Assembly: GCA_022836615.1 (NCBI GenBank)
Contig: MU405447.1
Location: forward strand, 1 to 29,172
Reading direction: 5' to 3'
DNA: 29,172 nt
Origin: Annulohypoxylon bovei var. microspora
Lineage: Eukaryota; Ascomycota; Sordariomycetes; Xylariales; Hypoxylaceae
The translations under genes were made by a program, and so were the position numbers. Shown one piece after another: positions 19,985 through 29,172 of this stretch. How positions within the stretch are numbered: the first letter of the stretch is position 1; each line of letters begins with the position of its first letter. The notes beneath the pieces were generated by a model. It worked only from the letters and a program-made list of their open reading frames with translations, was not told where the DNA came from and did not search any database.

Positions 19985-20908
19985 TCATCCTTCGGAGCTT
20001 TCATGGGAATTAGGCTCTGAGGATCCATTTCCGCCAACGATAGAATTCACGAACTCCTGATACTTGAAAACTTCGCCGCGTTTACCAAGCCCGCCAGCCA
20101 TGCTGCTCTTGCTGAAGGCTCTTCTACCACTGAACCCAACCATGATCTTGTCAACTTCCATCGGCGTCAGGGCTCTCTCTCCTGGCTCCGGCGCAGTGTG
20201 CAACAAAGCATCCCGTAGCTCGTTAAGATCTACTTGGCCGCTATCGTCGTCATCAAAAGCGGAGAAGGCCGAGAGGAGCTCCGCGCTTGGCGACATCGCG
20301 GCCAGTGTCGTAGCTATCGAATTGAGGAATACTGCAAGAGTCGTCGTCTGCGGGCCCCCTGGCGGGAAGAATTGTGATATGTCGGATGGGCTAGATGGCA
20401 GTCCTATATGTTTATTTACGTCAGCACCGATGTTTAGTAGCTTGGTTGTGAACTCCATAACAAACCTACCTAGTTGGTTGAGCATGTCTGCGACGTCCTC
20501 TCTATTTACAGCCCCATCACTGTCTCTATCCAATATCTGGAATCCATCTCTCAAGACTCGGACCTGTGCCGGCTGCAAGTGCGAAAGTGCGTTCCCCTGA
20601 GCTGCGGATTGTAACGGCGGTTGCGGTCGTGATGACGATATGTGCACGGGAGAAGCGAGAGAGTGGGGAGGCGGCATCTCTTTCGTCTGGACGTATCCAC
20701 GGGGAGTATGGCTGTCCGTGCTGCTCGTAGGGGATTCTACTGTAGCAACAAATCTGGAAGGAGTATGTACGTTCCCAACTTTGGATGGCGATGGTGTCGG
20801 CGTCGTATATCTGGGTGTTGACGGTGACGCAGGAGACACCGGTCTACGAAAAGGAGAACTTCGAGGAGACCCGTAACCTAAAGGCGATGGCTTATAACTC
20901 GCTGACAT
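19985..20908 (-). CDS. EF-hand protein resembling myosin II regulatory light chain (Rlc1-like)
   Basis: Two exons, 20908-20470 and 20403-19985, giving 285 residues from the ATG of MSASYKPSPLGYG; an ATG four codons earlier (20920, MIQA) is also possible but has a poorer context. Residues 1-110 are Ser/Pro/Thr-rich and probably disordered. A first EF-hand follows with the loop DRDSDGAVNRED at 127-138 and a second with DDDDSGQVDLNE at 197-208; both carry calcium-type ligands. The C-terminus (GEVFKYQEFVNSIVGG) matches the last helix of regulatory light chains. In fungi such chains bind the neck of type II myosin at the cytokinetic ring. The first EF-hand, the LPSSPSDI segment and the C-terminal helix support this, but a calmodulin-like protein of another role cannot be excluded. 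The 66-base intron is divisible by three and has no stop. Confidence 0.8.
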   Translation of the reverse strand: MSASYKPSPLGYGSPRSSPFRRPVSPASPSTPRYTTPTPSPSKVGNVHTPSRFVATVESPTSSTDSHTPRGYVQTKEMPPPHSLASPVHISSSRPQPPLQSAAQGNALSHLQPAQVRVLRDGFQILDRDSDGAVNREDVADMLNQLGRFVMEFTTKLLNIGADVNKHIGLPSSPSDISQFFPPGGPQTTTLAVFLNSIATTLAAMSPSAELLSAFSAFDDDDSGQVDLNELRDALLHTAPEPGERALTPMEVDKIMVGFSGRRAFSKSSMAGGLGKRGEVFKYQEFVNSIVGGNGSSEPNSHESSEG

Positions 20909-21776
20909 GGCCTGGATCATGTAAGCATTTGTTTCAGTCAATCGTATCTCGAAAGGAGAGACGATCGATGCATGGAGCTCCGCAGGCAAGTGGGTTTGTT
21001 ACTAACCATTGTCGCGTGGTAATTCCCAGGACCGTGTCACAGGTTTTATCGATAACAAGTAAACAAGATTGAAAGAAGGCGCTTCTTAGAAAATTCTATG
21101 TTCGTGAGAGTCGGCAAGAGAAGCCACCTGCGGAATTGAATTCTATTTTGGCATTAAGCGTGTCGCTAAGTGTGTCGCAAAGAGAATATCAAATTCGTAT
21201 GGTATTAAATTTCAAGGTCAAAGTTGCGATGTTCTGGATCGGAAACTTGATGCATCATTGCATTGGTTCGCATGGGACCGTTGCGGAGCAACCATGAACC
21301 CACTTACCGGATTTGGTATATGATGTCACTAAAGACTCTCACGTGAGCGCATCCCTAGATCTCTAGAAGATCGAACACAAAATTCGATCAGAGATATAAT
21401 ATTATGAAAGGTACATACTTCAACACCGTACACAGTATGTACACCTGTTTCCAAATAGCTGGCTCCTTTTGCTATCAAGATACAATAAAGTATGTTGACC
21501 TCACAAATGGCTAAGGAAATGGTCATCTAATAGAACCATTCCCTGGAATTATCAGTGCTGTGGTATTTCAGTTCCACCATTGTCTCGTAATTAGAGATCC
21601 GGTCGCTGTGTCTAATTGGATTGTACATATATGGTGTTGCTGGTTAACTATACCTACCAGGTACCTAGATAGTAGGTGATATATCATATCAGCAACGCTT
21701 GGATGGAATAAGATAACTTTCAAAGTATCAGCTTTAAAACTGCCGTCTAGTCAGAGCCTGTTAGCATGATTCGATC

Positions 21777-22160
21777 TCAAGCCACACAAACACGCATTTG
21801 ATATAGTTCGTAGGCTTTCCCATGATAGCCATTAGCTTGGTTGTCTATTTGACTCAATGCAAGACTAATGACAGCTGAGGCATAAGTCAGGTCGCCATAT
21901 TGTAGTGGAATCTCCAGACTTTCTCTTCCGATCGATATTGCGTTAACTAGGTAGGTAGTTATACCTAGATAAGTATCATTTTTCCACTTCCTAAAAGATA
22001 AATCGATAAATCGAAGCGAGGAAATAGAGTTATTCAAAGGAGGAATTACACGGATAATCCTTGACTTCGGTAGGCCTAGATAAGGTTTATGACCATCCGT
22101 GGCTTGCGCCATGTGTTGAACAGGTAGCGGTTTATCATGCCATCGATGTCGTACAGTCAT
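21777..22160 (-). pseudogene. Weak 127-codon frame, possible gene fragment
   Basis: Starts with ATG and ends at TGA. The first 75 residues look random. The last 50 (from about RESLEIPLQYGDLTYASA to QANGYHGKAYELYQM) have a helical, alanine-rich character reminiscent of the helix pairs in fungal-specific transcription factor domains, but this is only an impression. A tandem taggta motif lies inside the frame, which argues against constraint. Best seen as a possible decayed exon; chance is quite likely. Confidence 0.15.
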
Positions 22161-22611
22161 AACCTTAGATGTACGTATGAACTGTCGGTAAACCGGGACC
22201 CGCCTCCCCGCTTCCTTCTTGACGATCGGGCTGCGATAAATGGATTTGATTTGGTGATTGCGGTTATGGTAGCAGAACTAGGCAGTCGCAGCAGGGAAGT
22301 GGGGGTTAAAAAGGAAAGGGCATTAGAGGGCATTAAAGCTCTGAGAGGCGCTAAAAGAACACTAAAAGGGGTAGCCCCTAGCACCCTAGACCCCTAAATA
22401 GCGCCTTAAGCCTCTAGCCGAGCTAAATCATTGGCTGTATCACAAGAAACAGGGGTCTTCTGATCAAGGGTCTAAATTTGATACGAAACTCTCTGTCGCT
22501 TTCGTCTCGGTACCTTTTTTTCTTCCCCCAATCCTGAACCCCCCTTGCTCAGGGTGAAGTAACCGCCTTTTGAGTTCAAACAACACCGAAGAGATGACCG
22601 TGTAGCAGATC

Positions 22612-22710
22612 ATGTCTCGGCCATTGACTTCTCTTACTCCAACTTTTCACTTCCGATTGCCGTTGGCATTGGTGGCATTGGTCTTGTGCATCTTCTGGTC
22701 CCATCTCTGA
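22612..22710 (+). CDS. Short hydrophobic upstream frame in the Afi1 leader
   Basis: A 32-residue ATG-to-TGA frame lies 337 bases before the Afi1 start. It begins MSRPLTSLTPTFHF and then has one strongly hydrophobic run (LPLALVALVLCIFW) that could span a membrane. If the Afi1 transcript starts upstream of 22612, this frame would be translated first and could lower translation of the main frame. There is no evidence beyond the frame itself. Confidence 0.2.
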   Translation: MSRPLTSLTPTFHFRLPLALVALVLCIFWSHL

Positions 22711-22772
22711 TTTACCGCTCGGTGGTACATCCTATGGTTTATCGGTCTATCGCGACATCGCAAAAATCCACG

Positions 22773-22826
22773 GCGCAACCCCTGAGTTGCGCATGGCACA
22801 GCAGCGCTGATCGAATCCCCCGCAAC
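22773..22826 (+). repeat. GC-rich hairpin with a competing third arm
   Basis: gcgcaac (22773-22779) pairs exactly with gttgcgc (22786-22792) around the 6-base loop cccctg/a region. A further cgcaac at 22821-22826 can pair with the same gttgcg, so the two stems exclude each other. The structure sits 221-274 bases before the Afi1 ATG, probably within its leader. Confidence 0.55.
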
Positions 22827-23046
22827 GACAGGTCCACGAGTCGCAATATACATTGATTTGACGTATCATACTCTTGAATCTCGGCGCAATACGAAGGTAT
22901 ACATATTTTGGTGATACATCATTTCATCGCTAGCCAAGGAGCTCCGGCCGTGAGGATCAGCGCTCGATCAGTACCCCGAACAGTCCCACCGCGGCGGACC
23001 TGTCAACCGCGCGACGATCATACCAGACCCGAGTTGTTGGTTACTA

Positions 23047-25635
23047 ATGGCATCGACTCAAATGGCGTTCCCCTACCTTTCGCGAACAAATACTAGCCAA
23101 TCCCTTTCTAATGGCACTCTCGGTAACCACCGCTCATCTCTCACCTCCTTCTTATCTTCGCGATCCCCCTCGCAGATGTCTCATAATTCGCGACCTCCGC
23201 GATCTCCACAGCCTCCCATAATGAACAACGATCGTACGTCAGATCCCAGTTCGAAGTCCAAGACTTCGTCGCTGGCGAGCCAAACCGCGGCATCTTCGTC
23301 GCAACATTCCTCTCTCGAGGCGCCAAAACGCCATAATCCTAACGGCCAATCCCCGAGAAAATTGCGTTCGCAATATCCGCTCGACTCAGAAAATCATGTC
23401 GAGTACATCTTGGTCGCGTCTTTCGATATTGACCGAGGCCCTGTCATGGAGCATCAGTTTCCCGTCGCAATAACCGGGGATGAGCACATGTTAGCCGAAC
23501 TCATGTTGCCAGATCAGGTTCATTCGCGTAATCAAGATTGGACCATCTTTTTCTTACATAAGGACACGAGCCAGGAGGAGGATGAAGAATTGCAAAAGGA
23601 TAAAGAAGAGAGGCGAAGGCGAAGGAAGCGAAGAAGAGATAAGGCTGCCGGGATAATCAACGAAGATGATGAGACTACCGATGAGGAGGTCGAGGATGAA
23701 GATGATGACGATTGGGATGATGATTCCTCAACCGACTCGGAACCCGAGGGGGGAGAAGGACCCCCGCTAATATACGTCTTAAATTTGGTTTACACAAGAC
23801 ACGACAAGTCGGTCAAACGAGGCGCTGTAGTCAAAGCAATGGCTATATGTACGAGGCACCCCTTTTTACATATTTATAAGGTTAGTTGTAGTACCCCTTA
23901 ACATCTTTTTTCCATATCCTAACTATTGCAGCCTCTCCTGTTACTTGCGCTTGAGGAATACTACAAGTCTCCAGTCCCAGAGACTTTATCACTGCTCTTT
24001 GAAGCTGTCAATCATATGGACCTTTCTTTGATGCCAAAGCTCAGCCTGCTTGAGAGATATCTCCTACAGGCTAGCAACAATAAGGACCTCTTCGTCGAAA
24101 AGTTCGAGCGAATGATACAGAGACGAATAACTGCGGACAAAAGCGAAGGGGTTGGCGAACCATTTGACGCAAGCAGAAGTCCTCCCAAGGTGCAAGGCAT
24201 CTCTCGAGCAGGAACGAAGGCTCACCTCGAAGGCCAATCTACTTACTCCGTCCCACGAGATACGCACGAGTTTGAGAGCAAAGTTATGTACAAGGGTATA
24301 CCGATCCCCGTGAAGGTTCCAACAGCCATAATGCCAGAGACAGTTGGAGATTTTTCTCTTATCAAACTGATTCAGACTTTTTCGGAACCGCATGCTAAGT
24401 CGGTACAACAATTTTCGATACATACACATCTAACTACGAACGGGCCAGCAACCCATCCTATAATAGTACTTGCTAATGCTCTTCTAACCCAGAAGAGGGT
24501 GATTTTCCTTGGACATAACATGCCATCGGGTGAGGTTGCGGAGGCTGTCTTAGCAGCGTGTGCTCTGGCCTCTGGTGGTGTGCTACGGGGATTCTCCAGG
24601 CATGCTTTCCCATACACAGATCTTACTAAAGTCGACGATCTTTTGAAGGTCCCTGGCTTCATCGCTGGAGTTACAAATCCGACTTTTGAACTACATCCCG
24701 AATGGTGGGATCTACTATGCGACCTCCAGACAGGACGGATGAAAATCAGTGATAAGATCGAACCCGCGCCAATCACGGAGGGACTTGTATACTTCCAACA
24801 GCAGAACCCGTCTTTTGCGAACTTGCTCAGCGGTTCATCCAATGCGAACGCAGATTACACCGGAGATGTTGTATTCATGAACGACATTCTCAAGAGTATA
24901 ACGGCGAGGCGTGGTGAAAGAGTCATTCGAGCGAAGTGGCGAGACTGGGTTGTAAGATTCACCCGCATAGCCGCAGCCTTCGAAGAGACAGTATACGGAG
25001 CTAGTGCCTTGTATATTGGAAACGACGAATTTGAAACCCTCACGGGCGGGCACGGATACGTGTGGGCGGACGAAAACGCGAAGCAGAAGGAGCTTGCAGG
25101 CAACGTGTGTCGGATTGAAGGCTGGAGAAATACTAGGAGTTATTACAGCTACATCCAGGTAAGAAGCTATCCGGATCGAAATAACATCTCCTCGCAACTA
25201 ACAAAATGGCTTTAGGACCTTGCTCAGCTATACACCATCAGACCTTTAAAAGGGTTAGACTTGCATCATATGCACGACCGCCTCCGGTCGCAACGTCTAA
25301 GTCCGGTACAAAGTCGGGAAATCTACTTGGCATTCTCCAAGTACGTCCACTCGTACGACGAGATATGCCTACTATTGTCTGTGGCACCCGAGTCTCATGC
25401 GGGGCTCTTCTACATAGCCCTGGGGCTGTTCCACAAGGACCGCGACGTAAGGATAAAGACGTCGGAACTTATCGATCGCATAAGTGACCACGAAGGCGGT
25501 CAGCACTGGTGGAGGGGGATGAGCCGTTTCGAGAAACTCGCCTTCCACCGCATACGACGAGAGGTAGACGCCGAAACGAAGAGCAAGCTGGAGAAGGAGG
25601 GCTTCAGTCCTGATGTGGAGAAGAGGATAAGCTAG
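23047..25635 (+). CDS. AFI1: Afi1/SPA-family polarity and vesicle-traffic protein (DENN-like)
   Basis: Three exons, 23047-23880, 23932-25158 and 25216-25635, giving 826 residues; introns are 51 and 57 bases and all three exons are whole codons. Residues 1-115 are Ser/Pro/Asn-rich. The Arf3-docking (Afi1) domain starts with HVEYILVASFDIDRGPVMEH at about 117 and is split by a highly charged insert at about 173-238 (a run of Arg/Lys, then Asp/Glu). From about 275 on comes the SPA (stabilisation of polarity axis) region with PLLLLALEEYYKS, FSLIKLIQTFSEPHA, PIIVLANALLTQKRVIFLGH and ETVYGASALYIGNDEF. In yeast Afi1 binds the GTPase Arf3 and helps keep polarised growth; DENN-like folds often act as Rab exchange factors. 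In a filamentous fungus a role in hyphal tip growth is a reasonable inference. ATG context is actaATGg with an A at -3 region; no in-frame ATG lies close upstream. Confidence 0.9.
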
Positions 25636-25676
25636 AAGATGAAGATGAAGATGAAGATGAAGATGAAGATGAAGAT
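25635..25676 (+). repeat. GAAGAT hexanucleotide microsatellite
   Basis: Seven exact gaagat units start on the last base of the Afi1 stop codon. In the frame one base away from the Afi1 frame they read as Glu-Asp repeats, open from GAG at 25623 to the TAG at 25689-25691. Confidence 0.95.
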
Positions 25677-26098
25677 AATGAAGAAGAGTAGGAAGGTTCA
25701 GACCTAACGGTGAGGCCGGAGGGAGGTTGATGTCCTTTGTTTTCTGAAGATATCCGTGAATTCGAATGTTGATATATACCACGTACGTAATTTACATAAG
25801 AACCATGCTCGAGTGCCCTTGATGCTTTAATCATAACGGTGTAGTTATACCTTTCTTTTTAGGAGTCCTATCAGGCGCTTTCATAAGTGATACACTGTGC
25901 CTATACCCATCTCCTTGCTGATTTTCTACCTCAATCATAACCCCGATCATAGGATTTTCGTGCCTTCGTTCTTTTTGAACCATCATTATCATCCGTTAGT
26001 AAGTATCCGCCTTAAAAGCGAAATGAACACGGTTCACAGTCGGAACTCGAGCTTTCGAAACTGTCAGTGGACGAATAACTACCTTCACCTATCCGTTT
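25677..26098. other. Convergent 3' flank between Afi1 and the esterase gene
   Basis: Holds the 3' regions of two converging genes. No gene is visible; frames on the minus strand from 25372 to 25834 are produced by the GAAGAT repeat. The DNA is moderately AT-rich with T runs near 25855 and 25970. Confidence 0.6.
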
Positions 26099-27030
26099 CT
26101 AGGCGAACAAGTACTTGGCAGCGTGGTCGACGTGGTCGCCAGCGAAGGACGACATGAAGAAGTACGAGTGGTCGTAGTCCTACACATACATTATTAGTAC
26201 ACTCTCACGGAAAAGAACAACATAAAAGGGAAGCCACTCACAGGCTGGTACCGCAACTCCAGCCCCGTAACGCCCGCCTCCTTAGCCGCCTTCTCGAAGT
26301 TCTCCGGCAGCAGCTGTCCGGCCTTATAAAAGTTATCGCCGGTCCCCACGTCCACCAGGGCCTTTAGGTCGCCCTTCCACGCCTTGACCAGCTCCGTCGC
26401 GTCGTGCTTCTTCCAGGCCTCCTTGTCGTCGTCGCCGAGGTAGCCGGTGAAGGCCTTGACGCCCCAGGGGCACTGGGTGGGGTTGGCGATGGGCGCGAAG
26501 GCGCTGACGCTGCGGTACTTGCCGGGGTTCTTCAGGTACAGGGTCAGCGCGCCGTGGCCGCCCATGCTGTGTCCCGTGATGCTGACCCTCCCCTCGTCGA
26601 GCTTGTCGCCGAAGGCGGCGAACAGGGCGTCCGGCAGCTCGGTCGTGACGTAGGTCTCCATGCGGTAGTGGGCGCTCCAGGGGGCGCGCGCGGCGTCGAC
26701 GTAGAAGCCGGCGCCGGCGCCGAAGTCCCAGCTCTCGGTCTCGCCGGGCAGGCCGGCGCCGCGCGGCGAGGTGTCGGGCCACACGAGCGCGATGCCGGCC
26801 CGCGCCGCGTGCGCCTGGAAGAAGCCCTTCTCCGTGCAGTTCTGCGGCGTGCACGTCAGCCCCGACAGGTAGATGAGGACCGGGACCTTGGCGCCGCCGC
26901 CGCCGGAGAGCGCCGACGGCGGCAGGAACAGGTTCACGTCCATGGGCGTGCCGGTGCTGGTGGACTGGTGCTGCAGCTTCAGGAGCTTGCCGCCGAAGTT
27001 GGCGATTGTGGCTTTGGTCTCGAAGGCCAT
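26099..27030 (-). CDS. S-formylglutathione hydrolase (esterase D family)
   Basis: Two exons, 27030-26242 and 26179-26099, giving 289 residues, the usual family length. Hydrolyses S-formylglutathione to formate and glutathione, the second step of glutathione-dependent formaldehyde detoxification, in the cytosol. The alpha/beta-hydrolase triad is visible: nucleophile Ser155 in GHSMGG, Asp232 in GTGDNFYKAG and His267 in DYDHSYFF; the spacings (77 and 35 residues) match human esterase D (77 and 34). The signature LSGLTCTPQNCTEKGFFQ and WPDTSPRGAGLPGE are also present. The last exon carries the catalytic His, so the 62-base intron must be removed for activity. Codon third positions are almost all G or C, giving long mirror frames on other strands that should be ignored. 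The frame continues upstream of 27030 without an ATG, so this start is chosen. Confidence 0.95.
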
Positions 27031-27682
27031 TTTTCCTGTTTTGGCTATATGACTTCGTGAATAATACTGTTTTAGAGTGTGGAAGATAGTAAGGGAGGAT
27101 GGTCGTCTGGAGGTTAGAGATATAGATGTAAGTTGAAGACGAAGGGGGAGTCTGGTATAGATAGCTATGATTAATCGATTTAAGTCTAACAATAGGATTG
27201 CCAATTCCAATAATGTACAACTCAGAGAGAATGTTTGGTAGTAGCAGTACTAATAAGATGATCAATGATGCGAGAACTGCATCAACGGTCTTCCCGATTC
27301 CCCTCAAGCTCCTCCCGGCAGTTTTTGGACTATCGAGAATAACCCCGCCATCGGTGCGTAAAGTGCGTAAAGACAAGCTCTGAGAACTCCCTTTTCTTTA
27401 TCTAACCCCACATTCCAAGCATCTAGACCGACGTCATTGGCGCCCGTTAGAATGCTAAAACACCCCGAATACCGACCTGACTCCGTCGTTAACATCCCGC
27501 TAGTTTAGTTTTAATCGACCGGAAACTCAATTCAACTTCCATCTTTCGATATTTTAAATTTTAGTGCTGGAAACTCGGAAACCCCGATTTTAACTTATTA
27601 TAATATTAAAGACATCTATTTTGTCTACACCATTTCCGACAACCCCATTAACGTATTCAGTCAACTCGCGTCAACACTTCTT
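27031..27682. other. Intergenic region between the esterase and secreted-protein genes
   Basis: Contains the promoter and leader of the esterase gene and the 3' region of the secreted-protein gene (both transcribed leftward). The stretch 27530-27620 is noticeably AT-rich. No gene is seen; the frames at 27198-27495 lack support. Confidence 0.6.
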
Positions 27683-28226
27683 CTATGCCTTTGTCGTCTG
27701 GTTCTGGTAGCAGTGGAACGACTCGATGAGATGGTCCCACTTTATGCTTGACAGGTCCCATTTGACGGGGTTATAGAAGGAGACGGCGCCGAATGTGCAG
27801 CCCGTGGGCGATGTGCAGATATCATCGCATTGACCTCTGCAAATTACCAAATACCGCATTAGCCGGATTGTGCAGGGGCAAAATACAGAGGAAGAAATGG
27901 TGCATTGACTTACACTCTAGGGAAGCAGTAGAATGCGTCGCCATCAGGAGCGAAGGTCTTGGTGTCTCCCGAGAAGCCTTCGGGCATGTTGTGGCAGTCC
28001 TTGAGCGAGTAGACCTCATAGTGGCACGCACCCGTAGCGTTGGCACCATTACAGATTAGGACCTAGAGATTCACCGGTCAGCAACCAGTTATCTGTCAGA
28101 GAGCGGGACTTGGGAAAAGACAGAACTTACACCTCCGATTTCTCTCTTGGCTAGCGACGGTCTTCCGCGAGCAGAGACACAAGTTGCAGCTGCAACGATG
28201 CTGGTAATAATTGCTACTAGCTGCAT
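27683..28226 (-). CDS. Small secreted cysteine-rich protein (8 Cys), function unknown
   Basis: Three exons, 28226-28131, 28062-27914 and 27836-27683, giving 132 residues; introns of 68 and 77 bases have gtaagt donors and phases match. A signal peptide (MQLVAIITSIVAAATCVSA) is followed by a short propeptide ending in LAKR at 25-28, a likely Kex2-type processing site. The mature part has eight cysteines (residues 36, 45, 55, 78, 85, 89, 95, 124), enough for four disulphides, and N-glycosylation sequons NAT and NQT. Segments such as FAPDGDAFYCFPRV and CTSPTGCTFGAV look conserved-type and the protein resembles a widespread family of uncharacterised fungal secreted proteins that I remember only in general terms. 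It may be extracellular, cell-wall associated or an effector. The upstream in-frame codons (from 28433) are leader sequence without an ATG-initiated signal. Confidence 0.8.
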
Positions 28227-29172
28227 GGTTGCGGGTAGAGAAGCAGTTATGCGACGATATGCCTTGGTGAGGAACTTTCGAGGGAAGTTGTGAGAGGGAG
28301 GAAGAGTCTTGGTGTCTTGCCTTGTTGTCAGGAACGAAGATGGTAGAACCAATAAACAAAGGAAGGGAGTATGTACTTTGTACGATTTCTTTGCAAAGTC
28401 GTGATTGACAATCGTGGACAATGCGGGAAGCAACGAGGGTAGCAGGAAGGATTATATAGGTAATGTCGATCGACAACAGAGCTCCGCTTAGATCGGGTAG
28501 TATGTCGTACTACGTGTGTCTATGCAAATAGAGCTGAAGTCTAAGATTGTGCACCACAGAATACCTAGATAGACGAATTGTACGACAAATAATACACTGG
28601 GTTATGCCTCTAATATGTTGTACATCTGTAACGGCAAACATCACTTCTATTTATATGTTTGACAGAATTACGTACATACATATTGTATGTATGTATGTAG
28701 GTAGCAATCAAAGAAGCATCACTCAGCACTCAATTCAATGTTCTACCTACATAAACATTGTACACGATAATCTGCAGGACATGTTACCAATCACATTAGC
28801 CAAGGAACTCAAAAAGGAACCAATCCATCACATTGTTTTTCTCAAGGTTCTAAGCAAATTTGCTACGATACTCTTTGATGCTCTGATGATCCTCACGAGT
28901 CTAAGTAGGTAGGTATGTACAGTCAGGACTAGGTAGATTTCATTACTGAAGTTGCGAGGTACGATGGTTATACGTGATGTATGTACGGTACCATAGAATG
29001 TTCGGAGAAACGTTGCTCTGCTTCGTATTCAAAAGATGTTCTAACTGATGTTCTAATGTTACTAATCCCTACACATGGGGAATATAGATGAACTGACCAT
29101 TACCCCACAAATAAAAGGACCCACACCTTACCACTACAGGGGTTTTTTGGTGAAGGCCTTTCAGCGGACCAT
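28227..29172. other. Upstream region of the secreted-protein gene to window end
   Basis: Probable leader and promoter of the secreted-protein gene. A TATA-like tatataat reads on the minus strand at 28451-28458, about 225 bases before the ATG. A 10-bp hairpin lies at 28673-28695 and taggta motifs at 28563, 28697, 28742 and 28905-28936. The 121-codon frame at 28547-28912 has no ATG-initiated support and is not protein-like. No gene is called. Confidence 0.5.
28673..28695. repeat. 10-bp perfect hairpin of TACA/TGTA repeats
   Basis: tacatacata and tatgtatgta are exact complements around ttg, and the right arm continues into further atgt and taggtag units. It is a microsatellite folded on itself; a function is not evident. 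Confidence 0.75.

Larger units (their letters stand above)
20909..23046. other. Divergent intergenic region upstream of the EF-hand and Afi1 genes
   Basis: About 2.1 kb holding two divergent promoters and leaders. Apart from the weak frame at 21777-22160, the small upstream frame at 22612-22710 and the hairpin at 22773-22826, I see no gene. taggta-type motifs cluster at 21650-21685 and 21948-21971. The plus-strand frame at 22137-22397 is a by-product of a purine-rich tract. Confidence 0.55.

Noticed and set aside
22786..22826. tRNA-like element with a B-box-like gatcgaatcc and a closing gttgcg/cgcaac stem
   Set aside because: Only 41 bases between the stem ends, no anticodon arm, and the T-stem does not pair; far too short for a tRNA.
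26333..27376. Long 347-codon frame overlapping the esterase (and a 218-codon frame on the plus strand)
   Set aside because: Arg/Gly/Ala-rich mirror frames caused by the high GC third positions of the esterase gene; no domain, and the esterase frame has all catalytic residues.
28547..28912. 121-codon frame at the right end
   Set aside because: Composition (Ile/Thr/Met-rich, from microsatellites) is not protein-like and it has no domain or promoter context.
1..29172. A functional gene cluster (secondary metabolism or defence)
   Set aside because: The named genes belong to unrelated conserved processes; no backbone enzyme, no NLR, no toxin-like gene and no shared regulator is seen.

Overview
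The window looks like nuclear DNA of a filamentous ascomycete (Pezizomycotina, probably Sordariomycetes). The evidence is the set of eight recognisable or well-supported eukaryotic genes, short introns of roughly 50-180 bases with GT..AG ends (some with a clear CTAAC-type branch site), long intergenic spaces, and a left end consisting of about 3.1 kb of extremely AT-rich DNA of the kind left by repeat-induced point mutation (RIP). I re-derived the exon structures by joining frames across splice sites; every junction keeps phase.

Layout, left to right. 1-3160: AT-rich, RIP-like block containing an 18-base minisatellite that still reads as an open hexapeptide repeat. 3795-4871 (+): NUC1/EndoG-type mitochondrial nuclease, unusually GC-rich. 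6063-8136 (-): Pfs2/WDR33-type WD40 subunit of the mRNA cleavage and polyadenylation factor, three exons. 9595-11307 (+): DGAT1, the MBOAT diacylglycerol acyltransferase, four exons. 11837-13714 (-): an uncharacterised 12-span MFS transporter. 14816-16993 (-): TPR plus J-domain co-chaperone of the DNAJC7 type, three exons. 17.0-20.0 kb: nearly 3 kb without a convincing gene but rich in short tandem repeats and hairpins. 19985-20908 (-): two-EF-hand protein resembling myosin II regulatory light chain. 23047-25635 (+): Afi1/SPA-family polarity protein, three exons. 26099-27030 (-): S-formylglutathione hydrolase, two exons. 27683-28226 (-): small secreted eight-cysteine protein, three exons.

The genes do not form a pathway cluster. 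They are conserved housekeeping functions (RNA 3' processing, lipid synthesis, protein folding, cytokinesis, polar growth, formaldehyde detoxification, mitochondrial nuclease) in no obvious functional order. I found no transposase, CRISPR array, rRNA or convincing tRNA, and no defence or biosynthetic cluster. The least ordinary parts are the eroded hexapeptide-repeat relic at 1984-2364, the small secreted cysteine-rich protein at the right end, the hairpin-rich empty region at 18-19.3 kb, and a possible mutually exclusive hairpin in the leader of the Afi1 gene.
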